From Hysterium pulicare CBS 123377 (lineage: Eukaryota > Ascomycota > Dothideomycetes > Hysteriales > Hysteriaceae): a DNA stretch of 64,000 nucleotides. Location of the stretch: NCBI GenBank assembly GCA_000467715.1, contig AJFK01000206.1, positions 1-64,000 on the forward strand. Direction: 5' to 3'. The translations under genes and the position numbers were made by a program. The notes below the pieces were generated by a model. It was given only the letters and a program-made list of their open reading frames with translations. It had not been told where the DNA came from and did no database searches. Shown here piece after piece: positions 34,493 to 47,146 of this stretch. Position 1 is the first letter of the stretch. Each line of letters starts with the position of its first letter.

Positions 34493-35136
34493 GATGGCGG
34501 AGGATCAGCGAATTTTGGTGAGAGAGAGGAGGATTCGGGTTGAGTAGTAGTGTGCTGTTGGATGTTGGTGAGCCCCAAAGACTTCTTGGACTGCAAAGAA
34601 ATTCCGTTAGGGTGCGCCCCTCTAAGATGTAGCTCGGCTGGGCCTAGGCGATTTGCCTCTTCTGATGTAAGTAAACCCAGCGAAAAGTGGAACCAGGGCC
34701 GAAAGAAAACTCGGTTCGTTTTCGTAGGCACGATAAAGTGAATTGCGCGTCGCTGCGTCTGCCTTGCTGTGCTGGTGGGCGAGTGCGACCGCCCGAGCAC
34801 TGCGTCTTTCGCCCGCGAAGGTCTGCTCCTTGGCCTGCGAGGCTGATCTACCTCCCCAGCAGTGGCACGTGGGACCATCGAGATGCACCACGGAGCACAG
34901 CACATCAGCAGGACAATTCCGACGCCATATTAATACCGTCTATTCGATCCAAGCAAAGCCTTGTCGCAGCGTCTATCGTGGTATCAAACGCCAGCCTATA
35001 TCTGGCCGGACACTAGTAGATCTAAGACATGCCCCATCTTCTAGAAATTCTTTCCAACGCCTTCGCGCCTCCGAGCTCCGAAAACAGCAGAATAACAATG
35101 AACAACAAAATACTTCCCGAATCCCCGGGCAGTCGC
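34493..35136. other. Intergenic, nothing recognised
   Basis: About 640 bases with the NAP1 promoter and the 3' end of the sugar permease gene. Open frames here carry no motif. Confidence 0.5.
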
Positions 35137-36945
35137 TCAATGAATATGCTTCAACCTGTTCGTCGCCACAGCAGCTACCATCGCTGAAAGAGCCCCGATA
35201 AAAAGGCACACCGCAATTCCATTGGGCCCGTCGGTCGAATGGTGCTCGTCCGGGTGAGCCTCCTTCGCCAACTCCGGGCTTTTCCCGGGCTCCAAGATAG
35301 AAAACACAATCCACGAGATGAACGTCCCCACGAATTGAGGCAGAGTCGTGTAGAGGTTCAAGATACCCAGGTAGATGCCTGAACCCTCGCCTGTGCTACT
35401 TTGAGCCTCATCGTGCAGTGAGAATAAAGAATTAGATCTGATTCGGAGGGGGGAGCCACCATCAAGCTCGATCGAGTCGCGCGTAAGATGGCCGTATGCA
35501 TGACCATTGGCTCCTTCAGCCGAAAGTCTATTGATTTCAACGCCGATGAAGGTGAAAGGGGCCCAGCAAGAAATTGCCCATGATCTACAGCGTTGTCAGT
35601 AAACAGTAATCACAGGGACCGGAAAGCTCTTACATTCCACAAATAGCAACGATGATAGTCGCTGAACGCAACGAAGTGACGAAGGGGGCTAGGATCATAG
35701 ATCCAGCAAATATGCAATGGGAAATCATCCATGTGGTTAGGAGGGTGGGTTTGTACTTTTCAACCTCGATCACCATAGATGCGATACTGGCTGGTGGGCG
35801 CGGTGTAAATCCTGGCGTCTCATCTTCAGGAGACTTGACGAACCAGGGAAGCAAAACAGACATAACGAAGGTGATGGTCGAGAATGCAATGAGAGACATG
35901 CTGCCTATGCGGCCGACTTGGCCCAGGGTATCTTCAGAAGCTTTTGCTGATGCAGGGGCATCATAGCGTAGGTAGATTTCTCCGACCCACGTAGTGCTGT
36001 AGAACAGGAACGGAAACCAACCTATGACCTGCAGTTAGCATTAGCCTGTAGGAAATATCGCAGGTAGCCTACCTATCCAAGCCCAAAACTGAACGAAACA
36101 AATGCCGGCAATACGCTTTGGTAGACGCATGGCTGTTTTAAGGATTTGGGACACCATCTCAATTGCTCCCATCTCAGCCTCCTCTTCCTTGCCATCCGAT
36201 ATCAAGATTCTTTCGCTGACTGCCCAGCAAGTTATCCCAACAGTAAGACAGAGTGCAACCGCCGCCACAGCCGTCAATTGCTTGAATTGCGTGTCTCCAA
36301 GCAGAGTCCCAAAGATCTTCCCCAGATCCAGAGCCCCAGCACCATATCCAATCAAGTGACCCACCGCAACCATCCTACTAGCCCACGAAGATCCCATCTG
36401 TTGCTTTGGTATAGGGAGGGTGTCGACGATCAGACTTCGACAGCTAGCCTGTACCGCATTGATAGCGAAGTCAATCGCATAGATAGTCAGCACCGCCAAT
36501 GCAATTGTTGCCGACTTCTTGGCCTCCTTGTCTGTTACGAACAAGCTCACAATCTCCCTAGTCCATCCCAGCACCAGCAAGCACAAGCTCACGATGATTG
36601 TACCTCCGACCATAAACGGGCGTCGTCGTCCCCATTTCGACTTCGACCTGTCCGCAATCACGCCTACAATGGGCTGCATAATTAAACCAGACAAGGGACC
36701 AGCGATCCAGACAAGAGATATTTTGCTTTTGGTAAGACCGAGTTGGAGGAGGTAAGGCGTGCAGTATGTCATTTCAATTCCCCAGGTAAACCTGTACACA
36801 TCAAATGATCAGCTGGGTTTCAATTGGCGTGGGAGGAGCGCGTTTACTGTAGACCGATCAATGAGGCTGTAAGAAAGGCCATCCGCATCGACTCCGACGA
36901 GCCCTTGATTGAAGGCGACCCTGTCCATTGAGAGACTGAAGGCAT
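35137..36945 (-). CDS. Sucrose/alpha-glucoside permease, GPH (SUT-like) family
   Basis: Four exons (36945-36848, 36791-36073, 36021-35634, 35584-35137) give 550 residues. The start MPSVSQWTGSPSIKGSSESM leads into the first membrane segment, which spans intron 1 (LIGLQFTWGIEMTYCTPYLL). The family hallmark DRSKSKWGRRRPFMVGG lies in the loop after segment 2. About twelve membrane segments follow, with a cytosolic loop rich in Ser and Asp (LTRDSIELDGGSPLRIRS) before the last two. Relatives are proton-coupled sucrose or maltose carriers of the plasma membrane (plant SUT, Schizosaccharomyces Sut1). The exact sugar is unknown. All junctions keep phase, and no decay is seen. Confidence 0.92.
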
Positions 36946-37657
36946 TGTCGCTTTGGGAGTTGTCGAGGAGTAGGCCCGAGAAGCTCGAGCGAACTGATCA
37001 ATATGGAGGCTAGGGGAGCGTTAAAGGCGCATGTGGAGTTGTAGGAATGAGACACAGGGCGCGATAATATGGGATCTGAGAAGCTTAGGTGACACGATAA
37101 TGGGGATGTAAGGAGCGTGAAATCAAAATTATCAACAACACGAAAGGCCAAAAGCAGATTCAGAGGGATAGATTTGCATTAGGGATACACACTGACGCAA
37201 AAAGGACTCGTTTCCACAGCTGCTGAGAGGCAAACGTAAGCTCAGCAGCTCGTTGACGAACCGGTGGACGTGGCTTGGACTCGTCACGATCCGGATTTCC
37301 ATTTTCAGTACGCACGGACGTCCGTTTGAATCCTGAGAAGATCCTATCTACGTAGAAAGACGAAAAATATCACAATTCATGCTACCAACGAGAACTATTT
37401 AGGCACGCAGAAATCACGTCAAAATCATTCATTTCCAGCTATTCCAATGACTCCAATGCCTCTATGAATGGAGGCCCACACCCCGAAACTACCAATACCG
37501 AAAAGCAGCTGTCTAGTAGTCCGTTTAACGCCGCTTGCCAGAATGAATACCTCAACTCCAAAGCATGTCGAAATTCAATGCGCTCCACACCGAAAGGCCA
37601 TCATAATCCACGCTCGTCCGGCCTTATGCGGCTGACCAAAAGCAAGAAGAACACAAT
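36946..37657. other. Intergenic, nothing recognised
   Basis: About 710 bases: permease promoter and 3' end of the next minus-strand gene. No repeat or RNA gene seen. Confidence 0.5.
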
Positions 37658-38992
37658 CTAGTTCATCACCTCTTCTTCATTGTCACCAATCCCCCCAACC
37701 TCCCTGAACAGCCTCTTCCCTGCACTCAACTCACCTTCCTCGCTACTTCCACACCCAAAAGGACAGGATCGTCTACCGCAAGCTTGCCAGAACCTGTACT
37801 CCGCCACCTCGGCTTCACTTAGTGGCTTCACCGCCAACAGACCAGAGTCCGCGGCGCGATTTGAGTGGTAAAAGAGCATAGTCCCAGAAGGCGAGTATGG
37901 AGACACTTCTGATGTTTCGACTCCATTGGCGATATTTATGGAAGGCGGAGTGTTTTGGGAAGGTCCATAGAGACTTGGATTATGCGTCAATGTCTGGAAG
38001 GCTTGTTTGTGGTACAAGGCGCGAAGCATTGACGTTCGTGGAGAGTACGGTCGTGGTGGACTTGTCGGGATGGTTTGGCCGTGCGAGTGGTAAAGACTCT
38101 CAGACGATGAGCTGGTGAGTGGGTAGTGAAGTTCAGGATGGGGTCCAGTTAGATCGATTGGGGAGATTGACGTGCCGCTAGTTGCCATCCGACCGAGGAA
38201 GGGAATTTCGAAAGCGCAGTGTGCGAGGCTCGCGCCGCGGTGGGATGGTCCGCACATGTCTGATCCATCAATACTCATCGGGCTGCCTGGTCTGTAGCTT
38301 CCGGAGTCGGATGGAGGACTTGGGTATAGCTGGCGTGCAGATGGGGTTGGGCTAATTGGTGACAGGTAGCCGGGCCATTTTTGAGCATGCGACGTAGTAT
38401 ACTGACGATTACAATGCATGCCGATCATTTTCAGGACAGGATCCATACCCTCCGCAGGGGTCGCTGGTCCACTTAAAGAGCCATCTAAAGCACTCATCAA
38501 CGAAACCTTGCGACTTGACTCAGTACTCTTTATAGCTCGGAGGCTAGGAGAGGCGTAGGAGCCGCTGAGATAACTGTTGTCCTTGCGAGATAGTGGAGTT
38601 CCTCCTTGTCCCGTTAGCCTGCGCAAAGCTGCCGCCGTTATTGGGTTCATCCTTTCGCAACGAGCAAATCGAGCCTCGTCAGCGATCCACAGACCCCCAT
38701 ATTGTTGCCATGGAAAATTACGCAAGAAATGATCTTCAGGATAAACATCGTAGCCGAGAGTGCGAGAACGAAAGAAGATGTACAGAAAGCGACAGCTAGG
38801 GAATTGTCGAAGAACCTATCATAGAAATCTTTTTTAGCAGAAGCGATGAAGAATTCTTGAGAGAGTCATTGGATTTGTTCTATATGCTGCTAAATCCTTG
38901 GGTATTGGGTTGGGGGATGAGGCCTTGCAGGATGTCTGGGGAATGTGCATAGGAATTATCTCATACATCCCAAGCCGGGAATAATGGAGCAT
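37658..38992 (-). CDS. Fungal protein of unknown function with Ser/Pro-rich body
   Basis: The main exon (37658 to about 38795) is clear; the 5' end is tentative. The reading frame is open through CRFLYIFFRSRTLGYDVYPEDHFLRNFPWQQYGGLWIADEARF without any Met. A short first exon at 38992-38967 (MLHYSRLG) joined by a 171-nt intron closes the phase, giving about 387 residues. The N-terminal 60 residues look folded; the middle is low-complexity with many SP motifs, suggesting phosphorylation and disorder. The end holds a compact Cys group (CGRRSCPFGC). I recognise no family function. An alternative acceptor at 38815 would add a few residues. Confidence 0.55.
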
Positions 38993-39012
38993 GGCCAGTA
39001 AGCCTAACGATG

Positions 39013-40642
39013 TCACATTATCAGCAACTTGTAGCTACAACAAGCAGAGCAGTATTAGGGTCAGCAAACACTCACATGAGAACCTCAAACGCAGCATGTC
39101 TCCGCAGCTGCCTCGCAGTCCGTCGATATACATGCATAACCTCCGGTCGGCTTGTCCTAATATTCTTTCTCCCTATTAATCGATGCATAGATGGGTTAGT
39201 ATGAAACATCGGATCAAACGTCATCAGATTGCAAGTGCCATCTTTCCGACGTTCGAAGCCAATGATGGTAAGTGAGTGACCCGGTTGTTGAAGGTAAATG
39301 GGGGGTAAGAGTGTCTTGTGCACATTGGAGCCATCAGGAACGGCAGCCTGCATGAAGTATCTCTCTATGGCAAGGAAAAGCTGCTCGTGAGCTTCCATCT
39401 GACCGTCTGGGGAATCGTTGAACATTTCTACGGCGCAGTCGATTTGGGAACTCAGGAAGAGGGCCTGTGCCTGTGAAGTGTTAGCTTCGGAAAGCGTCAG
39501 CCCGGGAAGAAGGATATCTACCTCGGGAGTACCAATATACTTTCTGGTATCTCGAATCCCTCCAGTCTGCTGTCGTCCAATTTCATTGATAGCCTTGTCC
39601 CAAGCCCGCTCGATTAGGTCTTGTAGCTTCAGGATGCCAGGTGTACGTCCGGGAAATTCTTCGAATCCTTGAGCTCTTGCCCCTTGAATGTACGAGATTA
39701 ACATCTGAATGTTCCGATAACCGCAGAAGCCACCCTCCTTGGGAGTCTTGCCAATGTGGAGAGTGCTCGGATGGCAGTAATAGGCTTCTTTGACGGATCT
39801 GTCAAGAGCCGATAATTGGGCGAGTATCGGGATCACTCCAGGTGTCTCATTCTGAACGCGCTCTTGCTTGATAAGACGACCATCTCGTCCAATGCGATTG
39901 ACGAGTGTGATCTTCGGCCCTTCTTCCAGCTGCTTGTGCAACCATTTTGGCATCCTATCTTCCCAGGCATGTGGACCAAGTTCGGCTCTCTAGAGGTAGT
40001 GTTAGCAGGTAGAACGTAGATAAGCAATGGAGCAAACATATGAGACAAACATACTCCGAGACGGATACTGCTGGCTGGCGGTTTGATGATCTTATTCGTC
40101 CTGGAAGCAAATGGATTGAAGCTAAGGATACTTCGGCTGAGTGTCGACTTCTCGCTCCCACTTGAGTTGCCACGGTTCCTTCTCTTAACCTTGCTGGGTT
40201 GATGATGATGATTGCGAAGAGCGTCGGGTAATTCTGAACTGAAATTCTGCTCTAGGAATGAAGGTGTTGATTCTTCGGTTAAAGTATGCATATTGGCTGG
40301 CTGGTTTTCGTTGGCTGCTTCAGCATCGAAGTTTGACCTCTCAGCGGCGTGAAAGTTGAGATGTTCGTTCAGCTCAGAAAGAAGAACTTCTTCGCAGCAC
40401 TCGGGTTCAGGACATTGCACCCAGTTGCCGTCGTCGTCGTCGGAAGTAGCATCCTTGTCTTTCGAACTCGTGGCAGGCGTCAGCAGGCCAGACGAAGGAA
40501 GTGGCTCCGGATCATCCTCGATTTTGAAAGGAGAGTCGGTGGTGTGTACTTGCTCAAAATGAAGCTCGAGGATGTAACTATCTGATGGCAAGACTGCGAA
40601 CGAGCATAAGGGACAAGTGAGGGCATCTGAAGGCGTGGCCAT
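39013..40642 (-). CDS. ZUP1/Mug105-type deubiquitinase with N-terminal zinc finger (peptidase C78)
   Basis: Four exons (40642-40055, 39989-39522, 39470-39076, 39034-39013) give 490 residues. The N-terminus carries a C2H2-like finger (CPLCSFAVLPSDSYILELHF) and a second Cys/His motif (CPEPECCEE...HLNFH). A Ser-rich linker leads to the papain-like C78 domain: catalytic Cys in GGFCGYRNIQM, His in PGHSLTIIGFE, Asp in LMTFDPMFH. The family includes UFM1 proteases and the K63-specific ubiquitin protease ZUP1 (Schizosaccharomyces Mug105). Ascomycetes generally lack UFM1, so deubiquitination in genome maintenance is the better guess. The intron at 39471-39521 is 51 nt without a stop; removal gives KYIGTPEAQALF. 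The tiny last exon is less certain. Confidence 0.85.
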
Positions 40643-41370
40643 GGTAGTCACACTCAGAATGGCGCGAGAACGAAGTGACTGAGTCAGTGGAGGATATCTA
40701 GAGGCTTTCTGTTGGTTTTGTCCACAGCTGTTTGTCGTCAAACGGGCCTTGTCGTGGCTTAGCTCCACGCAACCTCGACTGACAAGAGAATGTGTTGCGA
40801 CCCGCTCTTGGAGTGATTACGACACATGATCCGGAAGGATATTTCAGGTGTTTCATGTGGGTGAAGGAGTGCCTCTCTTTTGCAATGGTGAATGCGCTTC
40901 ACTTGGCCCAAGGCGAGTGGGCTGAGGTAAAGATGGTGAGAGCGTGTGCGAGGTTCAGCTTTCCAAATTGAGCAATCACGAGGCTTGGCATAGACATGCA
41001 CATTTGGCAGAACACAGGCCTGTAACATCAAAGTAACAATATTCGATTTAAAAAGGGCAATAATCCTAAGTCTAGCATTCCACATCGCGGTATCGCACAA
41101 TTATCCAAGCTACACGACATCCCGTCGCTGAAGATATTAACAGAATACAGACTGGCATTCAGCCTTATACATCATCCATCACCCAAAAGTAGGTACCCCG
41201 GACTTTACAACCATCCGCCTTGCCTCGCAAGTGGAAGTAGAGATAAATGAGGTATTGAAAAGAAACTCCCAATCAAATAATCGCCCATTACAAGCAACAT
41301 CATACCCAACATCTTGCAAATGTGCGCCCGCGTGTCGTCATCCATGATATAAAATCGAGTTTCTATCTAC
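40643..41370. other. Intergenic, nothing recognised
   Basis: About 730 bases: deubiquitinase promoter and myosin 3' end. No repeat or RNA gene seen. Confidence 0.5.
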
Positions 41371-44300
41371 TCACACACCGTCGACCTCACTTATAGCAAG
41401 GCCTTGCGCTTCGACTCCATTACCGTTCGTGTGTTCGTACTCCATCTTCTCCTGCTGAGCGATCGCTTGCTGCGAGACGATCTCGGCGAGACGCTTTAGA
41501 CGTGGGGTTTGGAGCCCTTTGAAATTATTAGTAAACTGGTAAATAGATGCTGGGCTTTGAAAATACTCACAGGAAGGCGTATAAGTTTCAAGCGCAGTAA
41601 TCACTCGAGGTTCCGCAATCTCATACGGACCCGAGTCTTCCATATCTACAGCGGTGAGGAGTAGCACATCGCTCTTCTCCGTCACCCTTGATGCAACAGC
41701 CTTCATGATTTCGCCATTGATGGGCTGCTCGTAATCTGCCACGAGGTATTGGTTGAGAAGTTTCTGGATTTGGTTTGGCGAGAGCATCCAGCAGATATCC
41801 TGGATGATCTCGATATCATTCAAAGTAGCTTTCTTAAGCTGTAGCAGCTTGGTGGCTTGCATCAGATGCTCCAGTTGTAGAGTACCCTCGGGCATATCAT
41901 GACTCTTACACCACTCCTCGATTCGGGTAATGTTGTAGTTGATTTGGAGACCACGCTTCCATGAGAGGAAGTTTCTCCTCATCAATAAGTCGTTGAACGC
42001 CGTCACACCCACAAGTCTGAGGAGCTCGGTAACTGTTTGAGTGATGATGGAATCTTCGAGGTAGTACGCCTTCATCGCCCTGTAAACGTTGTTTAGTAGG
42101 CTAAGTAGGTTGTCCATGCTGAAGGCCGGAGCATTGTTGCTCTGAAGCAGCTTCCCCAAAAACCTGTTGCTCTCGTTTGTCACGAATCCTGGCAACGACT
42201 GTGACTCAATGATGGCGGGGACAATCATCTTGTGCAGCTTCTTCTTGAGTACCTTCATCCAGGTATGGTAGATGTTGAATTCGAGGCTCTCAAGATCGTG
42301 CTTGACAATTTCTAATAGTCTGTCATATTCATAGTTGTCGGTCTTTTGTTGCTCGTACCAGTCCTCAGCAAGGAAGACGAATGAGAGCATTTCGTGGACG
42401 TTGGATAACCAGAAAGCTCCGGGATTGATTGCTTCCTCGCCGTCATGTTGCATGACTTCTTGTTGGATCGATTGCATAACATTAGCCAAGAAGCGCTCTG
42501 ACTCCTTGACGAAGCCATTATTCCACATCTCCGAAGTGACGAGATTTATGAGATATGCAGGGAAGAGCACTTCTTTGTCGGTTGGTGGCGGCGTAGTGGT
42601 AGGTGATGGGATCTTCAGGTTCCTGATCAAGCCAAGAGTGACCTCATCATTCAGCATATCCTCCTCGGCCAAAATGTTCTCAAGCTCCAACTCAACGTTA
42701 TCCATGTTGGGGTTAAATGTCGAGCCAGAGAGATTCTGTCGGTGAACGGTAGAACCAATAGCCATGGAGACGGGTCTAGGGCTGTAAGTCTGACTAAAGC
42801 GGTCAAGATCACCGCGATCAGGACCAGCACTTCGCCTGTTTTTGGGTTTCTTTGATGAGACAAGGTTGATCAAGCTGCTAGGACCGATAGGCACATGTCC
42901 ATTGGTCATTTCACCGTTGATTGGTCCAGTACGTTTGAGCAACTCGAACTGGTCTTGCAAATCTGCCAGTTGTTGTCGGAGGGAAGTCTTCTCAGACTCG
43001 ACGACGGTACTGCGTCGCTTAGCTTGTTCTAGCTCGTCACTGGTCTTCTTGAGTGAATCACGCAGTTGTTTTTCCTCTTCCTGCAAATGCCGCATCTTCA
43101 CGTTGCTTTCGTCGTAATTTCCCTGCAGTTTCTTGAAATCTTCCTCCATGGCACTCAAACGAGCAGCCGTGATACCAGCCTGATTTGCCTCCGCCTGAAG
43201 CTCCTTCGTGCGAGCTTCTAGAGCTTGTCCTCGCTCCTTCCAGGACTTCAGCTGGTTGTTGTAGTTCTCTACTTGGGATTGTAGAGTCTTGTTCTGAGCC
43301 TTCATTGTGCCCAGAGACTGAGTAAGTTCGACGACCTTGTTTTCCAGTTTGTATGAAATCTGCTTGAGATCGCGGGCTTCCTCGCGCAGACCCTTGTACG
43401 CATGTCGGGCTTTCTTTCCTCTCCAAAGACTCTGGAGGATAACAATCTTCTTCCTGTACTGCCTCCATTGCCTGATTTGTCTGTGCGCCCGCCAGTTCCG
43501 CTGGATGACTCTAGCAGCATTGCCAAGCCTGGTGTCCAAAATAAGTTTGCGGCACAGGTAACCCTTCGCAGTAGCCTGGAAAAGAATGATACTGTTGCGC
43601 ACGAGATGGAACTTCTTTCGGTCTTTCGAGCCGCGCCACACGCGTTGAATCGTAGTTGCGGCCTTGACTTGTCGAGCTTCTTCAGCACGCTCTCTCGTCA
43701 TGTATCCTCTCATCAAAGATTGCAAGGCAATAATTGAATCGCGGGTCTCCAAATACTTGCGTCGGTAATACTTGCATCGGAGGTTCTTTTGGATCATGAT
43801 TGCAGCATCGTTAAGTCGTGCAGTTCGCAAGTTCTCAAGGAATGCAAGCATGCCAGCCCGGAAGAAGATCTTCGTCAACCCCATCTGATATTTGTCAGTG
43901 CCATCATTCTTGCCTGCACCGAGCGCTCGCCGCAGGATCTCTTTCGCCATGTCCCGAATCTCCGGGGTCCAATGGGATGACGGCACAAGCATGTAGTAAC
44001 GAAGAGCAAATTCCTCATAAGTCCATCTGGTCGGATAACCGGCGCAACTGATTCTCACTGTCTCGAGAACACCACACGCACGAAGCTGGCTGAGAACCAT
44101 AGGGCCTTCGAATTTCCACGCTTCTTTGCCTTCGTTTGGTTTTATGCAACGGATGTAATGGACATCAGTAGAGTTGATCGTAGACATCAGTTCAATCAAA
44201 GAAGACTTGAAGATTCCACCAAGCGTAGGTTTTCGGTTGACCGCAATCCTCCTGCCTGCTGAAATAGCTGCACCTGGTCTTGCAGATGCAGTAGCCGCAG

Positions 44301-46396
44301 ACTCTTTCTCTCGGATTGAAGCCGCGACCTCCAGAACTTCTCCGAGGAACTTATTTGACGATGCTTTGAGGACTTCCATGTGTTCATCCGGAACGGTATC
44401 TCGGTTCTTTTCTATGAAACCATCGGACTCGTAGGTGACATCAACGGCATAATGGCAGACGGTAAAGGCGGATTTCCCAAAACGGGGTTTCTTGTAGAAC
44501 TTCTGTTTGTCTCCAGCGAAATTGTGATGTAATTTCGTTACGAATTGCTCATCGGAGCCCATTGGCAAACGAGACTCCTCGTCCAATAGGGATAAAACAC
44601 CAAGTTTTCCTTCGATGAGGTCAATGCAAGGCTGATTGTCGGAAAAGTCGATAAAGGTCCAGTCAATTTGTTCTCGAAGATATTCTTCTTGCTCCAGCTT
44701 GAATACATGTTGGTTGAACTCCTGCTGCAACTTCTCATTGGCGTAGTTGATGCAAAACTGTTCGAAAGAGTTCTTTGCGAAATGTTCGAAACCGTAGATA
44801 TCGAGAACACCGATGAAAGAGTGGGCATGAGTTATGACTTCCTCTGTGGCAAGGCTGTGATTGATATTCTCAACCAGCCAGTCGAAAAGGCTTGAATAAA
44901 TGAACTTGGCAACAGAATCCCGGACAACTATGGCCTGCTGCTGGGTGAGATTAGAGACGATTTTTTCTCCTCTTGTAATCAGCTGCTTCTTCACAGTCCA
45001 CTTCGCGAAATTACTGGCATTAATCCCAAGCAGCGAACACGCTTTGATGAGAGCGGGATCGTCGGGCGAGAGGGTTGAGTCTGTTCGTGTGGCGGTAATT
45101 TTGACATTACCGAGATGAAGGAGCGCTCCTAACAAGCGGAAAATATGTGACTGCATTTCTGGGGGTACTCCGATGGTGGTCAACGATTTTCTTGTCGCAT
45201 CGAATTCTGCCTTGTCGTCGACACCGTCAATGATCGGCGCACTACCCTGGTTTAGATACTCAAATTCTTCGACGGGTTTCAATCCAAGCTCTCCACGCTC
45301 GGCATCTGTGGCACCTGCCACGAGCTGGTAGAAAATATGGTAGTTTCGCTCCTTGAGAGGCTGGAACACCAATCTCGACCGTTCCAAAAGATATGTTCTT
45401 ATCTTTGCACCAGTGATGTCCGTCTGTTTGTTAAACATGATCTCAATGTATTTACCGAACCGGGAGGAGTTATCGTTTCGCGTGGTTTTGGCATTGCCGA
45501 ATGCTTCCATGATTGGATTTGTTGCAAGAATTTGCTCTTCGGTCTCACTCATAGCATCCGCCCTTCCCTTTGTCCGTTTTCCGGGGCTATCTGGCGATTC
45601 TCTTGTTGCAAAATATCTCATAATATATTTGGCGCTAACGGTCTTTCCAGCTCCGGATTCTCCAGATACAACAATCGTTTGGTTCTTTTGGTCCCGAAGC
45701 ATATCACTGTTGCCACGTCAGACGTCGATGCTCCCGCAAAACCAAGTGAGCTCCAGATTTTGGAGCCTCATGGGGGGGTTTCTCTAGGGAACGATATTCT
45801 AGTGAAGACTTACGCAAAAGCTTCCTCCGCAATAGCAAATAAATGAGGAGCACCATACGACCTCTGTTTTCCGGCGTAAACCTGCACCATGCCGGGCACG
45901 TATAGAGAATCAACCCTCGCGAAAGGATTTGTCGCAATAAGCACGATACCACTGTAGGTATATATTTCCTTCTGCGCATATCGTAGCTTGATCGCCTGGA
46001 GGACTGTACGCGAGCAATCAGCAAGACTTCCAGAGCGTTGAAAAAGGGTATAGCGCACCAGCCGGCTCATTCAGATGTGATAAGTTTGTAAGGTCATCGC
46101 TGGCTTCCAGCATCGCAGGGTTCATCAGAGGTGGAAGGGAAGCGTCGTTGCCGTCTTGGATAGCGGCCAAGGTGGTTTCAATAGTTTTAGCCTGGTAGAA
46201 AGTACATCAGCAACCCATTTCTAGAGGCCACAGGCAAAGGAAGAACAGGTGATGGGAATACCTCTCCGTTCTCAAGCCGGAAGATCAGCTTGACTTTGTC
46301 CCCTTGAATCAACTTATTCTCCACCTCCGAAGCCACCCATCCCTCGGTGGTATCCGGCTGCCATGCCCTCGTCCCAATGTCGTAGATGTGCGCCAT
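41371..46396 (-). CDS. Class V myosin heavy chain
   Basis: Five exons (46396-46262, 46191-46059, 46003-45814, 45706-41571, 41516-41371) give 1579 residues, typical of fungal Myo2/MyoE. In order: N-terminal SH3-like part; motor with P-loop GESGAGKT (about 166), switch I NDNSSRFGKY and switch II DIYGFE; lever arm with six IQ motifs (about 790-925, for example IQRVWRG, IQRNWRA, LQSLWRG); coiled coil (about 930-1085); and a DIL cargo-binding domain (about 1190-1490). It carries vesicles and organelles along actin to hyphal tips. Short introns near the start were located from LNEPAV/LQAIKLRY and EEAFA/DMLRDQ. The last intron (41517-41570) is 54 nt, stop-free and in frame; I splice it because it has a TACTAAT branch site. 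Confidence 0.96.
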
Positions 46397-47146
46397 GTTG
46401 TGTGGTAGATGTCAAAGGACCGTGGTGTTGGCAGGCGTTCCTTCAGCTCGAGAACGCTACTCGCGAGAAAGGGCGAAAATAAGAAATGTCTTCCTTCTTG
46501 ACCAACTCCACGCTAAGCTGTTCCACTCGCAAAGTGCGTGATAGGATGCATCCGGCACCGGGATCAAAGTTGATATTCGTAGGCGTACATGAAATTGTTT
46601 AAAGGGTCGGGGTGTCGGTCGATAATTTACGTTGGCATTGATGTTGAATGAAGTTCCGGGGTCAGGGCCGCTAATGTTCACCGCTGAAAGTCTCCTGAGC
46701 ACAGACGCCGGAAGACGTGGAGAAGACGCGCGCAACAAGTGCCCAGGTGGTCACACCAAGCATGCACGTCAAGTGGGAATGCAGGGGCAGAGCACGATGA
46801 AGAGTTTTTTTTACCTCGGACTACTATGGTGCATTCGCACATTCGCAAATATCTCCAGTGACAGCGTGATAAGAGCGTATCTATTCACCACCTTAATGGC
46901 AGTCACCTATAAAATACTTACTTGGCGACAACTAGTCCTTTATGCAGCTAGTGTGGCGCCATGTGCCCAGCCACAGTTATTAGCCTACAAACATTAATTG
47001 TTTCATCGCCCATCCATCCCTTTTATGCCCTACCTGAAGCTCCCAGCACGATGAAGTGACTTTTCCAGAACGCCTTGTTGAAAATGCTATGATGGACATT
47101 GAGTTGAAGAATGTCTGTATCGTTTTCTCGAATCGCGAAAAGAAAC
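46397..47146. other. Intergenic, nothing recognised
   Basis: About 750 bases: myosin promoter and 3' end of the phosphoglycerate dehydrogenase gene. No repeat or RNA gene seen. Confidence 0.5.

Noticed and set aside
34743-35201. Plus-strand open frame of 152 codons between NAP1 and the sugar permease
   Set aside because: It has no motif and overlaps the 3' end of the permease gene; it is a chance frame.
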